Part shown: in pieces, positions 33,481-42,016 of the stretch | Position numbering within the stretch: position 1 is the first letter of the stretch | Layout: each line of letters begins with the position of its first letter | NCBI RefSeq assembly: GCF_019924045.1 | Contig: NZ_JAHXBN010000001.1 | Span: forward strand, 186,001 to 250,000 | DNA: 64,000 nucleotides | Source: Dyadobacter fermentans | GTDB taxonomy: Bacteria > Bacteroidota > Bacteroidia > Cytophagales > Spirosomataceae | Direction of reading: 5' to 3' | Translations under genes and position numbers: made by a program | Notes under the pieces: model-generated | Database searches by the model: none | Seen by the model: only the letters and a program-made list of their open reading frames with translations | What the model was told of the DNA's origin: nothing

Positions 33481-34887
33481 TCAGAGTTTTCTGGCCATTT
33501 TGTTTTGGTAGTAATTCAAAAAGTCCTCCAACTGTTCGACAGGCATTTTACGGGCGATGATCTTTTTGTTTTTATCCAGAATGTAGATCGTCGGCGTCGT
33601 TACCACATCAAACTTCCGGTTGAAATCGATCTGGTTCAGGGCGTCGTAGCCGTTGATAAGTTCTTCCAGGTGGTAGGTTTTTACGAAAGATTTCCATTCC
33701 TCGATATTATGCTCTGTGGAAATGGTCATTACCTTGATGCCATTCGCCTTGTTTTTGTCGTAGAATGCTTTCAGCACCGGGGAAGCCTCCTTGCAATGGC
33801 CGCAGGTAGGAGCGAAGAAGAACAACACGGTGTAATTGGCGTCAATAGTCTGGACACTTACTTTTTTGCCGGCGGGGTCGGTCAGCGTCAGGGCCGGGAA
33901 AGTTTTGTTTACCAGCAAATCCTTCATTGTTGCGACTTTTTCCGCAATACGTTTTTTTACATCGTCGCTAACGCCCATTTCGCCGGAGAGGTAGTATTTA
34001 TTGGCCATATATACCCAAACGGCCTCCGTTCCAACGGTTTTGGGGTTTTCGTACTGATTGGTAATGTAAAATACCGTCCATGCTTTCAGGTCCTTGTTGG
34101 GTGAAACCTTCTTCACCATCAGGTCGGCGTCTTTGATAATCGAATCGGGAACCTGAACCACCAGGTTTTTGAAGTAACGTTCTATTTTTGGTTCGAAAAA
34201 GGGCGTATTCACGATCCGCGGGTCGGTGAAATCGAATGCATCCCAGTAATGTGCCTTGTAGTAATTGAAAACCCACATCGAGTCGGTTTTGCCGTTGGCT
34301 AATTTCGGTGCCGTCGGAATTTCGGGGTCCGCCGACATTTTGAGCAGCTGTGAGGTGAAAGTGCCTGCGTTTTCTGTCAGCAGCTTTTTACGATAAGTGC
34401 CAAATCCTTCCTGGATCGTGCGGATACGCGCCTGAGCCTCTGGTGTCGTTTGTTTGCTAAGCGCCTCGATCTCCTTGCTGCCTTTGGCTAATTCTTTTCG
34501 ATAATTGTAGAAAAGCTCGTTTTCTTTGGAGCCTGTGATCTGGATGGAGGTATTCACATCGGCAGAGTCGGCTTCGAGGGCGATATTGTTTTCCCTACCG
34601 GAATAGATCAGCTCGATCATTTTCTGGTTGCCGGGGAAGAGGATCACGTAAAGACCGCCCGGAAGCGCTGTTTTCCCTTCGAACACGACCTTCCCGTTGG
34701 CATCTGCCTTCGCCGTGTCTTTCGGTACAAATTGTGTAGCATTCCGGTTATAATGGCCGATCACGAACGACGAATCGCGGAACCCCTTAATGGTGGCTTC
34801 TATACGGTAGCCCTGGGAGTAAGCGGAGGAAAAAAGGCCGAAAACGGCTAGCAGCAGTAAAAGGTAAGTGCGGGTATAATCTCTCAT
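33481..34887 (-). CDS. TlpA-like thiol-disulfide protein with DUF4369-type N-terminus
   Basis: 468 residues. A signal peptide (1-24) is followed by a DUF4369-like beta domain (YRIEATIKGFRDSSFVIGHY, about 27-120), a helical middle and a C-terminal thioredoxin domain. The active site is FFFAPTCGHCKEASP (CGHC) with cis-proline TTPTIYI. Periplasmic proteins of this kind are numerous in Bacteroidota and probably reduce or exchange disulfides. Specific partners are unknown. Confidence 0.88.
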   Translation of the reverse strand: MRDYTRTYLLLLLAVFGLFSSAYSQGYRIEATIKGFRDSSFVIGHYNRNATQFVPKDTAKADANGKVVFEGKTALPGGLYVILFPGNQKMIELIYSGRENNIALEADSADVNTSIQITGSKENELFYNYRKELAKGSKEIEALSKQTTPEAQARIRTIQEGFGTYRKKLLTENAGTFTSQLLKMSADPEIPTAPKLANGKTDSMWVFNYYKAHYWDAFDFTDPRIVNTPFFEPKIERYFKNLVVQVPDSIIKDADLMVKKVSPNKDLKAWTVFYITNQYENPKTVGTEAVWVYMANKYYLSGEMGVSDDVKKRIAEKVATMKDLLVNKTFPALTLTDPAGKKVSVQTIDANYTVLFFFAPTCGHCKEASPVLKAFYDKNKANGIKVMTISTEHNIEEWKSFVKTYHLEELINGYDALNQIDFNRKFDVVTTPTIYILDKNKKIIARKMPVEQLEDFLNYYQNKMARKL

Positions 34888-34992
34888 CAGGCTATGGAAA
34901 GTTTGCTTTAAAGCTGTTTATTGGATTATTTCAAAGTTTGAAGTCTGTAAAATTAACTTCAAAACGCTAACATCAGCAGGGTTCTTATTCAA

Positions 34993-35763
34993 ATGTTTTA
35001 TTTTCTCTCCAAAGCGATCGACTTTCTCATAATGCCGCTCAGCATTGTGTTTTTTATACTTATCTATTCATTTTTGACCAAAAGCAACCGGCGCCGGAAG
35101 CTGGCGTTGGGTTTTGGAATTGCGTCGCTCGCGCTGGCATCCAACTCGTACCTGGTGACAAAGGCTATCAATGCATGGGAGCCGAAATTCGTCAATCTGG
35201 CCGAGGTGAAAAAAACTTATGACGTCGGGATTTTGCTGTCGGGCGGGCTGATCACGATGAGCACGCCAAGGCAGGACCATCCGGCTATGGGCAATCATGG
35301 CGACCGGATCCTGCAAACCTACCTGCTCTACAAGCACGGCAAGATCAGAAAGATATTGATTACGGGAACGAGCGGTGAAATGCAGATGACCCGGAAGTTG
35401 GGCGAGACGCGCCAGGCGGCAGCGTTGCTCGCGAGTTGGGGAGTGCCGGCAAAAGACATCCTGTTCGAGGAAAAAGCTCGGAACACGCATGAGAACGCCG
35501 TGTACTCGGGCCGAATCCTGAATAAAATGTCTCCTTCCGGAAAATACCTGCTGATTACCTCCGCATTTCACATGCGCCGGTCGGCCGGGTGTTTCGAAAA
35601 AATGGGGATCAAAACAGACCCCTTCCCGGCCGACTTTCGTGGGGGATATAACCGGTTCTTTATCCATAAACTGGTACCGGACCCCGAGGCTTTTGCCTAC
35701 TTTTGCATGCTATGGCATGAGTTCGTAGGGTATGTAGCCTACAAAGCAGTGGGTTACTGCTAA
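34993..35763 (+). CDS. YdcF/ElyC family membrane protein (DUF218)
   Basis: 256 residues. Two N-terminal helices (LIMPLSIVFFILIYSFL and a second near 37-52) precede the DUF218 domain: DVGILLSGGLI, GDRILQTYLLYKHGKIRKIL, FEEKARNTHENAVYSGRIL and LLITSAFHMRRSAGCFEKMG. Members are linked to envelope metabolism in E. coli (ElyC, SanA); the enzymatic activity is unsettled. It converges on pfkA. Confidence 0.9.
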   Translation: MFYFLSKAIDFLIMPLSIVFFILIYSFLTKSNRRRKLALGFGIASLALASNSYLVTKAINAWEPKFVNLAEVKKTYDVGILLSGGLITMSTPRQDHPAMGNHGDRILQTYLLYKHGKIRKILITGTSGEMQMTRKLGETRQAAALLASWGVPAKDILFEEKARNTHENAVYSGRILNKMSPSGKYLLITSAFHMRRSAGCFEKMGIKTDPFPADFRGGYNRFFIHKLVPDPEAFAYFCMLWHEFVGYVAYKAVGYC

Positions 35764-35775
35764 AACTTACCTGTG

Positions 35776-36750
35776 TTATACACTCAGGATCTTCACCATT
35801 CTCAACAAATCTTCGTTGATCGGCTTAGGAAGTCTGATGGTATCTTCGAAAGGCGTGTAAACCAGCTCATTGTTGATGATACCGGCCATTACATTCTTTT
35901 GTCCTGCGATGAGACCTTCCAATGCGCCCAATCCGAGGCGGCTTGCCAGGATACGATCGTAAGCAGATGGTGTTCCTCCGCGTTGGGTATGGCCCAGTGT
36001 GGTTACACGGATATCCGCGTTCTCATCCACCTGTACCTTGATTTTGTCGGCTACTTCCTGTGCGCTGCCTTCTTCGTCGCCTTCCGCCACGATAATGATG
36101 GAAGATGATTTCGAACGGCTCCATCCCTGTTTCAGGGTTTCTACAACCTGCGAGATCGGGGTAAGGACTTCGGGAACCATTACGAGCTCTGCACCACCGG
36201 CGATACCCGACTGGATAGCAATATAGCCCGAGTCACGGCCCATTACTTCGATAAAGAAGATACGGTCGTGTGAGCTGGCGGTATCGCGGATACGGTCGAT
36301 CGCGTCCAACGCGGTGTTCACGGCGGTATCGAAGCCAATGGTATAGTCGGTTCCATATAAATCGTTGTCGATCGTTCCCGGAGCGCCTACGGTAGGGATA
36401 CCGTACTCGTTGCCAAAGATCATCGCGCCGGTGAACGTACCGTTACCGCCAATGGCGATCAGTCCTTCGATGCCGAGTGCCTGCAAGTTGTCATATGCCT
36501 TCTTGCGGCCTTCGGGGGTCATAAACTCCTTGCTTCTTGCTGATTTAAGGATGGTACCTCCTCTTTGAACTATATTGCTGACCGAGTGAGACTCCATCTT
36601 GTAGACGTCACCGGCGATCATTCCGCTATATCCTCTTCTGATTCCAAATACTTCAATACCATGGTAGCATGCTCCGCGTACTACCGCCCGGATGCAGGCG
36701 TTCATACCAGGGGCATCTCCTCCTGAGGTAAAAACTCCAATTCGTTTCAT
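35776..36750 (-). CDS. pfkA: ATP-dependent 6-phosphofructokinase
   Basis: 324 residues, the normal PfkA size. It has FTSGGDAPGMNA (ATP site), GTIDNDLYGTDYTIGFDTA with the catalytic base, EVMGRDSGYIA and GHTQRGGTPSAYDR. The nucleotide loop reads AIGGNGTFTGA, so residue 103 is Asn where most ATP-PFKs have Asp (GGDGS). The Gly at 104 still indicates ATP rather than PPi use. It catalyses the committed step of glycolysis and is monocistronic. Confidence 0.95.
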   Translation of the reverse strand: MKRIGVFTSGGDAPGMNACIRAVVRGACYHGIEVFGIRRGYSGMIAGDVYKMESHSVSNIVQRGGTILKSARSKEFMTPEGRKKAYDNLQALGIEGLIAIGGNGTFTGAMIFGNEYGIPTVGAPGTIDNDLYGTDYTIGFDTAVNTALDAIDRIRDTASSHDRIFFIEVMGRDSGYIAIQSGIAGGAELVMVPEVLTPISQVVETLKQGWSRSKSSSIIIVAEGDEEGSAQEVADKIKVQVDENADIRVTTLGHTQRGGTPSAYDRILASRLGLGALEGLIAGQKNVMAGIINNELVYTPFEDTIRLPKPINEDLLRMVKILSV

Positions 36751-36929
36751 TTAATAATTTCGGGTTACTTCTAATCTTTCTATGTACAGCTCCATATTGA
36801 ACCTTAAAGGCACAATTTCCGCAAATTTATCCGGTATTTTCTTAAAATATATGCCTTGATTCTTAATTATGTTAAAAAAATGCCAGAACAAGATTCGTTT
36901 TTAGCATCTCAAACATATACCAATACTCA

Positions 36930-36974
36930 TATATTTGCGCCGGTTAATGGAAATTTAATATCCCTCAACCGGCG
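36930..36974 (+). promoter_or_regulatory. Candidate promoter and 5' hairpin ahead of the YfhO gene
   Basis: TATATTTG (36930-36937) matches the -7 box; a -33 box is weak (T-run near 36900). The next bases form a perfect 8-bp stem, CGCCGGTT (36938-36945) with AACCGGCG (36967-36974), so a transcript from here would begin at or in a hairpin. The gap 36751-37072 is otherwise AT-rich; I see nothing else in it. Confidence 0.4.
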
Positions 36975-37072
36975 TTCATTGCTACTATTACTGTTTGAAA
37001 AGTCATATTTAGGGCGGGCCGTGTGCGGTACCGCTTTCATCCGAAATCAACCCGTAGCTTAATATTACCAAA

Positions 37073-39565
37073 ATGAAAAATCTGTTCTCCTGGCAACGTC
37101 TCTGGCCTCACCTGGTAGCTGTCATCGGTTTTATGATCTTGTCTGTCGCTTACGTTTCACCGGTGCTGCAAGGCAAGAAACTCAGCGCGACCGACGAGAT
37201 TCAGGCGCTGGGCGGTGCGCGGGAGGTAATGGATTATTATAAGCAAACCGGTGAACGGTCGTGGTGGACCAATGGCATGTTCGCCGGGATGCCGGCTTAC
37301 CTTGTTTCGGCCGACTATCCCACCAGTATCCCTACCAAAATCGGGCAGGGGGTGAACAAGCTGCTTCCGGCACCGGCCAACTATTTCCTGATCGGCATGG
37401 TGAGCGCTTATGTGCTGTTTCTGGTACTCGGGGCGGGTGGTTGGCTCGCGGCAGTAGGTGCGGTGGCATTTTCATTCTCGTGTTTCAACGTCATTAACCT
37501 GGAAGCCGGGCACATTTCGCAGGTGATCGCGATCATGTATGCGCCGGGTGTGCTTGCCGGTGTGATACTGGCGTTCCGTCGTAACTGGCTGGCGGGAGCG
37601 GCACTTACTGCATTTTTCCTCTCGCTGGAACTGTATGCCAACCACGTGCAGATTACCTACTATCTCGGAATTGGTATCATAATCCTGGTGATCATGGAAA
37701 GTATCGTCCTGATTAAAAAAGGCCTCGCAAAAGACCTGGTGATGATCCTCGGCGGACTCGCCCTGGCGGCGGTTGTCGCAATCGGTACACATACGACAAG
37801 ACTCTGGAACGCTTATGATTATACCAAAGAAACGATCCGCGGGAAATCGGAGCTGACGGCGACGGGCAAAGATGCTGCCGCTAAAAAAGGAAACGGTTTA
37901 GACAAAGAATACGCATTCACATACAGCTATGGCGTAGGTGAGTTGCTTACCCTGGTGATTCCGAATGCCTATGGAGGTGCTTCGTCCGGTCCTTTGTCGA
38001 ATACATCCGAAACTTACAAAACGCTCACAGGCCGCGGTATCGACGGTGCTACTGCTCAGAATATTGTTCAGCAGCTGCCACTTTACTGGGGTGATCAACC
38101 GATTATGGGTGGTCCCAACTACATTGGCGTTATTGTGTTTTTCCTGTTTGTGCTCGGTCTGTTTATAGTCAAGAACCCTTTGAAATACTGGGCAGCGGGT
38201 GTGATTGTGCTTTACGTGATCTGGGCTCTTGGAAAGAGCTTGGCTGGTATCAATTATCTGTTTTTTGACTATTTCCCGATGTTCAACAAGTTCCGTGCGA
38301 TGACGATGGTGATCTCACTGGCGCAGCTGCTGATGGTGCTGGTAGGTATTCTCGGCTTGTCGGTCATTGCTCAGAAGAAGATCACCGTGAAAGCGTTGCA
38401 GAAACCATTCTTGCTTTCGGTAGCCATTACCGGTGGACTCATGCTTATCATGGCATTGTTACCGGGCTTATTTTTCAGTTTTAAGGGAGCGAACGATCCG
38501 ATGGCGGCGCTTGCGCAGCAGTACGGCCAGCAGGTACAAAATCCGGAATTTGGCCAGTTAATTTTAAACTCAGTCATCCAGGACCGCGAGGGCCTCATGA
38601 AGGGCGATGCGATCCGCGGATTGATATTCATAGCATTGGCAGCAGGGCTCGTGTGGTTTTATGCCCAGGATAAACTGAAATCGCCGGTATTTTACACTGC
38701 GCTGCTCGTGCTGGTTATTTTTGATTTGTTCGGGGTGGATAAGAGATACCTCAATAACGATGATTTTGTGAGCGCTTACGTAGCTCAGGGGGTTACTACC
38801 CCGTCACCGGCCGACGAGCAGATTCTCCGCGATACCGATCCGGACTATCGGGTATACGATGTGGCTTCTCAGGGAGGGCCGTTCAACAGTGCACAGGCGT
38901 CCTATTTCCATAAATCGCTGGGCGGATATCACGCTGCCAAAATGCGCCGTTACCAGGAGCTTTTCGAGAAGCAGTTTTTTACCGAAAAGCCTAATATGGA
39001 AGTGTTGAATATGCTGAATGCCAAGTATTTCATCACGCCGGACCAGCAAGGTAACAAAGTTGCGCAGCCTAATCCGCAGGCATATGGTCACGCGTGGTTT
39101 GTGAAATCCTTTAAGCTTGTACCGAATGCGGATGCCGAAATGGCGGCGCTGGGCACGGTGAACCTGCGTACCGAAGCCGTGGTCGACCAGCGTTTTGCAT
39201 CCAAACTGGAAGGCCTTAAAGCAGGCGCCGACTCGACAGCTAAAATCAGCCTGATTTCCTATAAACCCAACGAATTGGTGTATGAAACCAGCGCCAATGC
39301 GGAAGGACTGGCAGTGTTTTCCGAGATTTATTACAATGTCCGCAATGAATGGCAAGTGACGATCGACGGCAAGCCTGCGGATATGCTGCGCGCGAATTAC
39401 GTGTTGCGTGCGCTTCGCGTACCTGCGGGCAAGCACACGATCAAGTTCCGTTTCGAGCCGGTTTCGGTGGCTGCTGGCAGCAAAATCGACCTTGTGAGCT
39501 CGTTGTTGCTCATCGGGCTGATAGCCGGAGCCCTCTTTGTTGAATCCAAAAAGAAGAGCGCATGA
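37073..39565 (+). CDS. YfhO family membrane protein
   Basis: 830 residues with about 12-14 membrane helices and a C-terminal soluble domain (about 690-800) followed by a last helix (SSLLLIGLIAGALFVESKKK). The first loop (SWWTNGMFAGMPAYLVSADY) and the middle (FMFNKFRAMTM-like PMFNKFRAMTMVISLAQLL) are typical of Bacteroidota YfhO proteins, a GT-C-like family related to glycosyltransferases that modify envelope polymers. Its stop overlaps the next start by 4 bp (ATGA), implying coupled translation with the DinB-like gene. Confidence 0.88.
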   Translation: MKNLFSWQRLWPHLVAVIGFMILSVAYVSPVLQGKKLSATDEIQALGGAREVMDYYKQTGERSWWTNGMFAGMPAYLVSADYPTSIPTKIGQGVNKLLPAPANYFLIGMVSAYVLFLVLGAGGWLAAVGAVAFSFSCFNVINLEAGHISQVIAIMYAPGVLAGVILAFRRNWLAGAALTAFFLSLELYANHVQITYYLGIGIIILVIMESIVLIKKGLAKDLVMILGGLALAAVVAIGTHTTRLWNAYDYTKETIRGKSELTATGKDAAAKKGNGLDKEYAFTYSYGVGELLTLVIPNAYGGASSGPLSNTSETYKTLTGRGIDGATAQNIVQQLPLYWGDQPIMGGPNYIGVIVFFLFVLGLFIVKNPLKYWAAGVIVLYVIWALGKSLAGINYLFFDYFPMFNKFRAMTMVISLAQLLMVLVGILGLSVIAQKKITVKALQKPFLLSVAITGGLMLIMALLPGLFFSFKGANDPMAALAQQYGQQVQNPEFGQLILNSVIQDREGLMKGDAIRGLIFIALAAGLVWFYAQDKLKSPVFYTALLVLVIFDLFGVDKRYLNNDDFVSAYVAQGVTTPSPADEQILRDTDPDYRVYDVASQGGPFNSAQASYFHKSLGGYHAAKMRRYQELFEKQFFTEKPNMEVLNMLNAKYFITPDQQGNKVAQPNPQAYGHAWFVKSFKLVPNADAEMAALGTVNLRTEAVVDQRFASKLEGLKAGADSTAKISLISYKPNELVYETSANAEGLAVFSEIYYNVRNEWQVTIDGKPADMLRANYVLRALRVPAGKHTIKFRFEPVSVAAGSKIDLVSSLLLIGLIAGALFVESKKKSA

Positions 39566-40089
39566 CGGACCGTCGTTATCCCATTGGCCCTTTTGCATTG
39601 AAAGAGATTTATTCCGACGACGAAATCCGCGAATTTATACGCGTCATCGCCGAAATCCCGGCCGAATACCGGAAACGGGTGGAGAATCTCCCGGATGCGG
39701 CCCTGTTAAAAACATATAGGGAGGGAGGCTGGAACATCCGGCAGCTCATTCACCACGTAGCCGACTTGCAATTTGTGCATTACCTGCGGATGAAAAAGGC
39801 CATTACGGAGCCGGATTATGACGAGGTAACGCTCATCGATATGAACGCCTGGGCCGCTACGCCCGATTCGCTGAATGTGCCTATTGAGGCTTCACTGGCT
39901 ATTTTCGAAGGGACACATGCCCGCTATGCCTATCTGGCCGGAACGTTGAGTGACGAACAATTCGCGCGCCGTTACTTCCATCCGCTGCGCGGGTTTTGGA
40001 TCGATCAGAAGCAAGCGCTGGCGATGTCGGTATGGCATGTGAAGCACCACCTGGCACACATTGATCTGGCATTAGGTAATATCGAATAA
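39562..40089 (+). CDS. YfiT/DinB-family putative metal-dependent hydrolase
   Basis: 175 residues, four-helix-bundle DinB superfamily. The three metal histidines are visible in NIRQLIHHVADLQFVHYLRM and WHVKHHLAHID. The N-terminal PIGPF and RKRVENLPDA segments match Bacillus YfiT. In this superfamily BstA/BshC-type members act on thiol conjugates, but the function here is unproven. The start overlaps the YfhO stop. Confidence 0.87.
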   Translation: MTDRRYPIGPFALKEIYSDDEIREFIRVIAEIPAEYRKRVENLPDAALLKTYREGGWNIRQLIHHVADLQFVHYLRMKKAITEPDYDEVTLIDMNAWAATPDSLNVPIEASLAIFEGTHARYAYLAGTLSDEQFARRYFHPLRGFWIDQKQALAMSVWHVKHHLAHIDLALGNIE

Positions 40090-40091
40090 TA

Positions 40092-40319
40092 ATGTCTCAG
40101 GTAACAGGTAAATATCTCATTATCATTGGGCTGCTGGTGGTTTTGGTCGGTGTTGCGGTATATTTTCTCAGCGATAAATTGCAATGGCTGGGTCGTCTGC
40201 CGGGAGACATCCGTGTCGAAAAGGAGAATTTCCGGTTCTATTTTCCGATTACCACTATGTTACTCCTCAGCGGGTTACTGAATCTGCTGATCTGGCTCTT
40301 CCGGAAATTCATGAATTAG
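40092..40319 (+). CDS. DUF2905 family small membrane protein
   Basis: 75 residues with two membrane helices: YLIIIGLLVVLVGVAVYFL and a second near 52-70. Between them is LQWLGRLPGDIRVEKENFRF, the conserved segment of DUF2905. It starts 2 bp after the DinB-like gene, so it is likely in the same transcript as YfhO. The function is unknown. Confidence 0.88.
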   Translation: MSQVTGKYLIIIGLLVVLVGVAVYFLSDKLQWLGRLPGDIRVEKENFRFYFPITTMLLLSGLLNLLIWLFRKFMN

Positions 40320-40423
40320 CGTGGCTGCTGGTTATCAGCTTAATAACCAGGGTTATAAATTCGTCTGAAAGTGTGAATAGGCTTGGGCGAGAACAAAATA
40401 TCATTCATCTTTAAGCCACTTGA

Positions 40424-42016
40424 ATGATTCGTTCTCTAACACACTATTTCATGGAATTTTTCGAGCAGCTCACCCGCTTTCTGGCACAATGCCAGACCGA
40501 AAACCTCAAAACCTCCCACTTCCCAGGCAAGTTGGAAGGCCTCAAAATCAAGATCAGTTTTGGAAAAGGTAATCCCGCCAGGGTGCCGTGGATCGCGTTT
40601 CTGGCTCCCGGGCAGCACATCAGCAATGGCATTTATCCATTTTATCTTTTTTATAAAAACCAGCAGCTGCTTGTGCTCGCGTTTGGCGTGAGCGAAACAC
40701 TTTCTCCCGAAATACCGTGGCGGCAGTCCGGCGCGGAAACAATCAGCAGCTATTTCAAAAGGCACGGATTAGGTAAGCCTGCCAGGTACGGCGGCTCGTT
40801 CGTATTCCGGGTTTATGAGACCGAGGATCTAGAAAAGCAGCAGGTTGAGATGGATTTGCAGGAAATGCTGGGTATTTATAAGGATACCCTGGCAGGCAGC
40901 ACAGCCGGCGAGCCGCAGTTCGACTATCGGGCGTTTCATCGCATGGCGCTGGAATGCGGCCTGCAAATCGATCCGGAGCTCGTACTTCGTTTTGCCGCAG
41001 CTCTCATTGCAAAGCCATTCGTAATCCTGACAGGCCTTTCCGGTGCCGGAAAGACACGGCTGGCGCATGCGTTTGCGCAATGGATTTGTGAAACGGAAGA
41101 TCAGGTCTGCCTGGTGCCGGTAGGGGCCGACTGGACCAACCGCGAGCCGCTTCTCGGTTTTCCGAATGCCCTCGAACCGGGACAATACGTAAAGCCGGAA
41201 ACTGGTGTAGTGGATCTGTTGATGTCGGCCGAAATCAATGCGGACAAGCCGTATTTCCTGATCCTCGACGAGATGAACCTGAGCCATGTAGAGCGGTATT
41301 TTGCCGATTTTCTGAGTGCAATGGAGTCGGGGGAGCCGATACGGCTGCACAATGGTACTGCCGGTGTGGTACCGCCGTGCATTCGGATATTATCCAATGT
41401 GTTCATGATAGGGACCGTGAATATCGATGAAACTACCTACATGTTCAGTCCCAAGGTGCTCGACCGGGCGAGTGTGATCGAGTTCAGTATTTCGAAGGAA
41501 GAAATGCACGCATTCCTGACATCCGGACGAAAACCTGACGCCGGCAGCCTCATCGGGAATGGGGCTGATGTGGCCGAAACGTTTGTGACAATGGCCCACA
41601 TCCCTGCGCCGGACAGCCCGATCCGGGCACAGCTTACCGATGAATTGCTTGCATTATTTGAAATCTTAAAACCGGCCGGGGCGGAATTCGGCTATCGGAG
41701 TGCTGCGGAAATCCTGCGGTTCGCCGGGGTGATCAGCCATCTTGGGGCCAGATGGCCGGTGCAGAAAGTGATGGACGCAGCTTTGATGCAAAAGCTTTTA
41801 CCTAAAATTTATGGCTCCCGCAGGAAACTGGAGCCGGTATTGAAAGCATTAGGCAAGCGCTGTTTGGTGAATCCCGAACTGCTCGATGACTACCTGGCCG
41901 GTAAGAAGGAACTGACCGGTCCGGACATGGTACATTACCCGGCGGCTTTGGAGAAAATCAGGCGTATTTACAGGAACCTGATCGACCATGGCTTTGCCAG
42001 TTTCGCAGAAGCCTGA
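40424..42016 (+). CDS. McrB-like AAA+ NTPase of a type IV restriction system
   Basis: 530 residues. The N-terminal domain (about 15-135) has KISFGKGNPARVPWIAFL and GIYPFYLFYK, as in the MrcB N-terminal DUF3578 that recognises target DNA. The AAA+ domain has Walker A GLSGAGKT (204-211), Walker B LILDEMN (279-285) and the sensor GTVNIDETTYMFSPKVLDRA with the McrB-type NxDE pattern. The stop overlaps the partner start (TGATG). An ATG at 40451 is an alternative start. McrB translocates on modified DNA and activates the McrC nuclease. Confidence 0.9.
   Translation: MIRSLTHYFMEFFEQLTRFLAQCQTENLKTSHFPGKLEGLKIKISFGKGNPARVPWIAFLAPGQHISNGIYPFYLFYKNQQLLVLAFGVSETLSPEIPWRQSGAETISSYFKRHGLGKPARYGGSFVFRVYETEDLEKQQVEMDLQEMLGIYKDTLAGSTAGEPQFDYRAFHRMALECGLQIDPELVLRFAAALIAKPFVILTGLSGAGKTRLAHAFAQWICETEDQVCLVPVGADWTNREPLLGFPNALEPGQYVKPETGVVDLLMSAEINADKPYFLILDEMNLSHVERYFADFLSAMESGEPIRLHNGTAGVVPPCIRILSNVFMIGTVNIDETTYMFSPKVLDRASVIEFSISKEEMHAFLTSGRKPDAGSLIGNGADVAETFVTMAHIPAPDSPIRAQLTDELLALFEILKPAGAEFGYRSAAEILRFAGVISHLGARWPVQKVMDAALMQKLLPKIYGSRRKLEPVLKALGKRCLVNPELLDDYLAGKKELTGPDMVHYPAALEKIRRIYRNLIDHGFASFAEA

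Noticed and set aside
36856..37062. Short open frame before the YfhO gene
   Set aside because: It overlaps the promoter-like box and hairpin, has no recognisable domain and an unusual composition; probably not coding.
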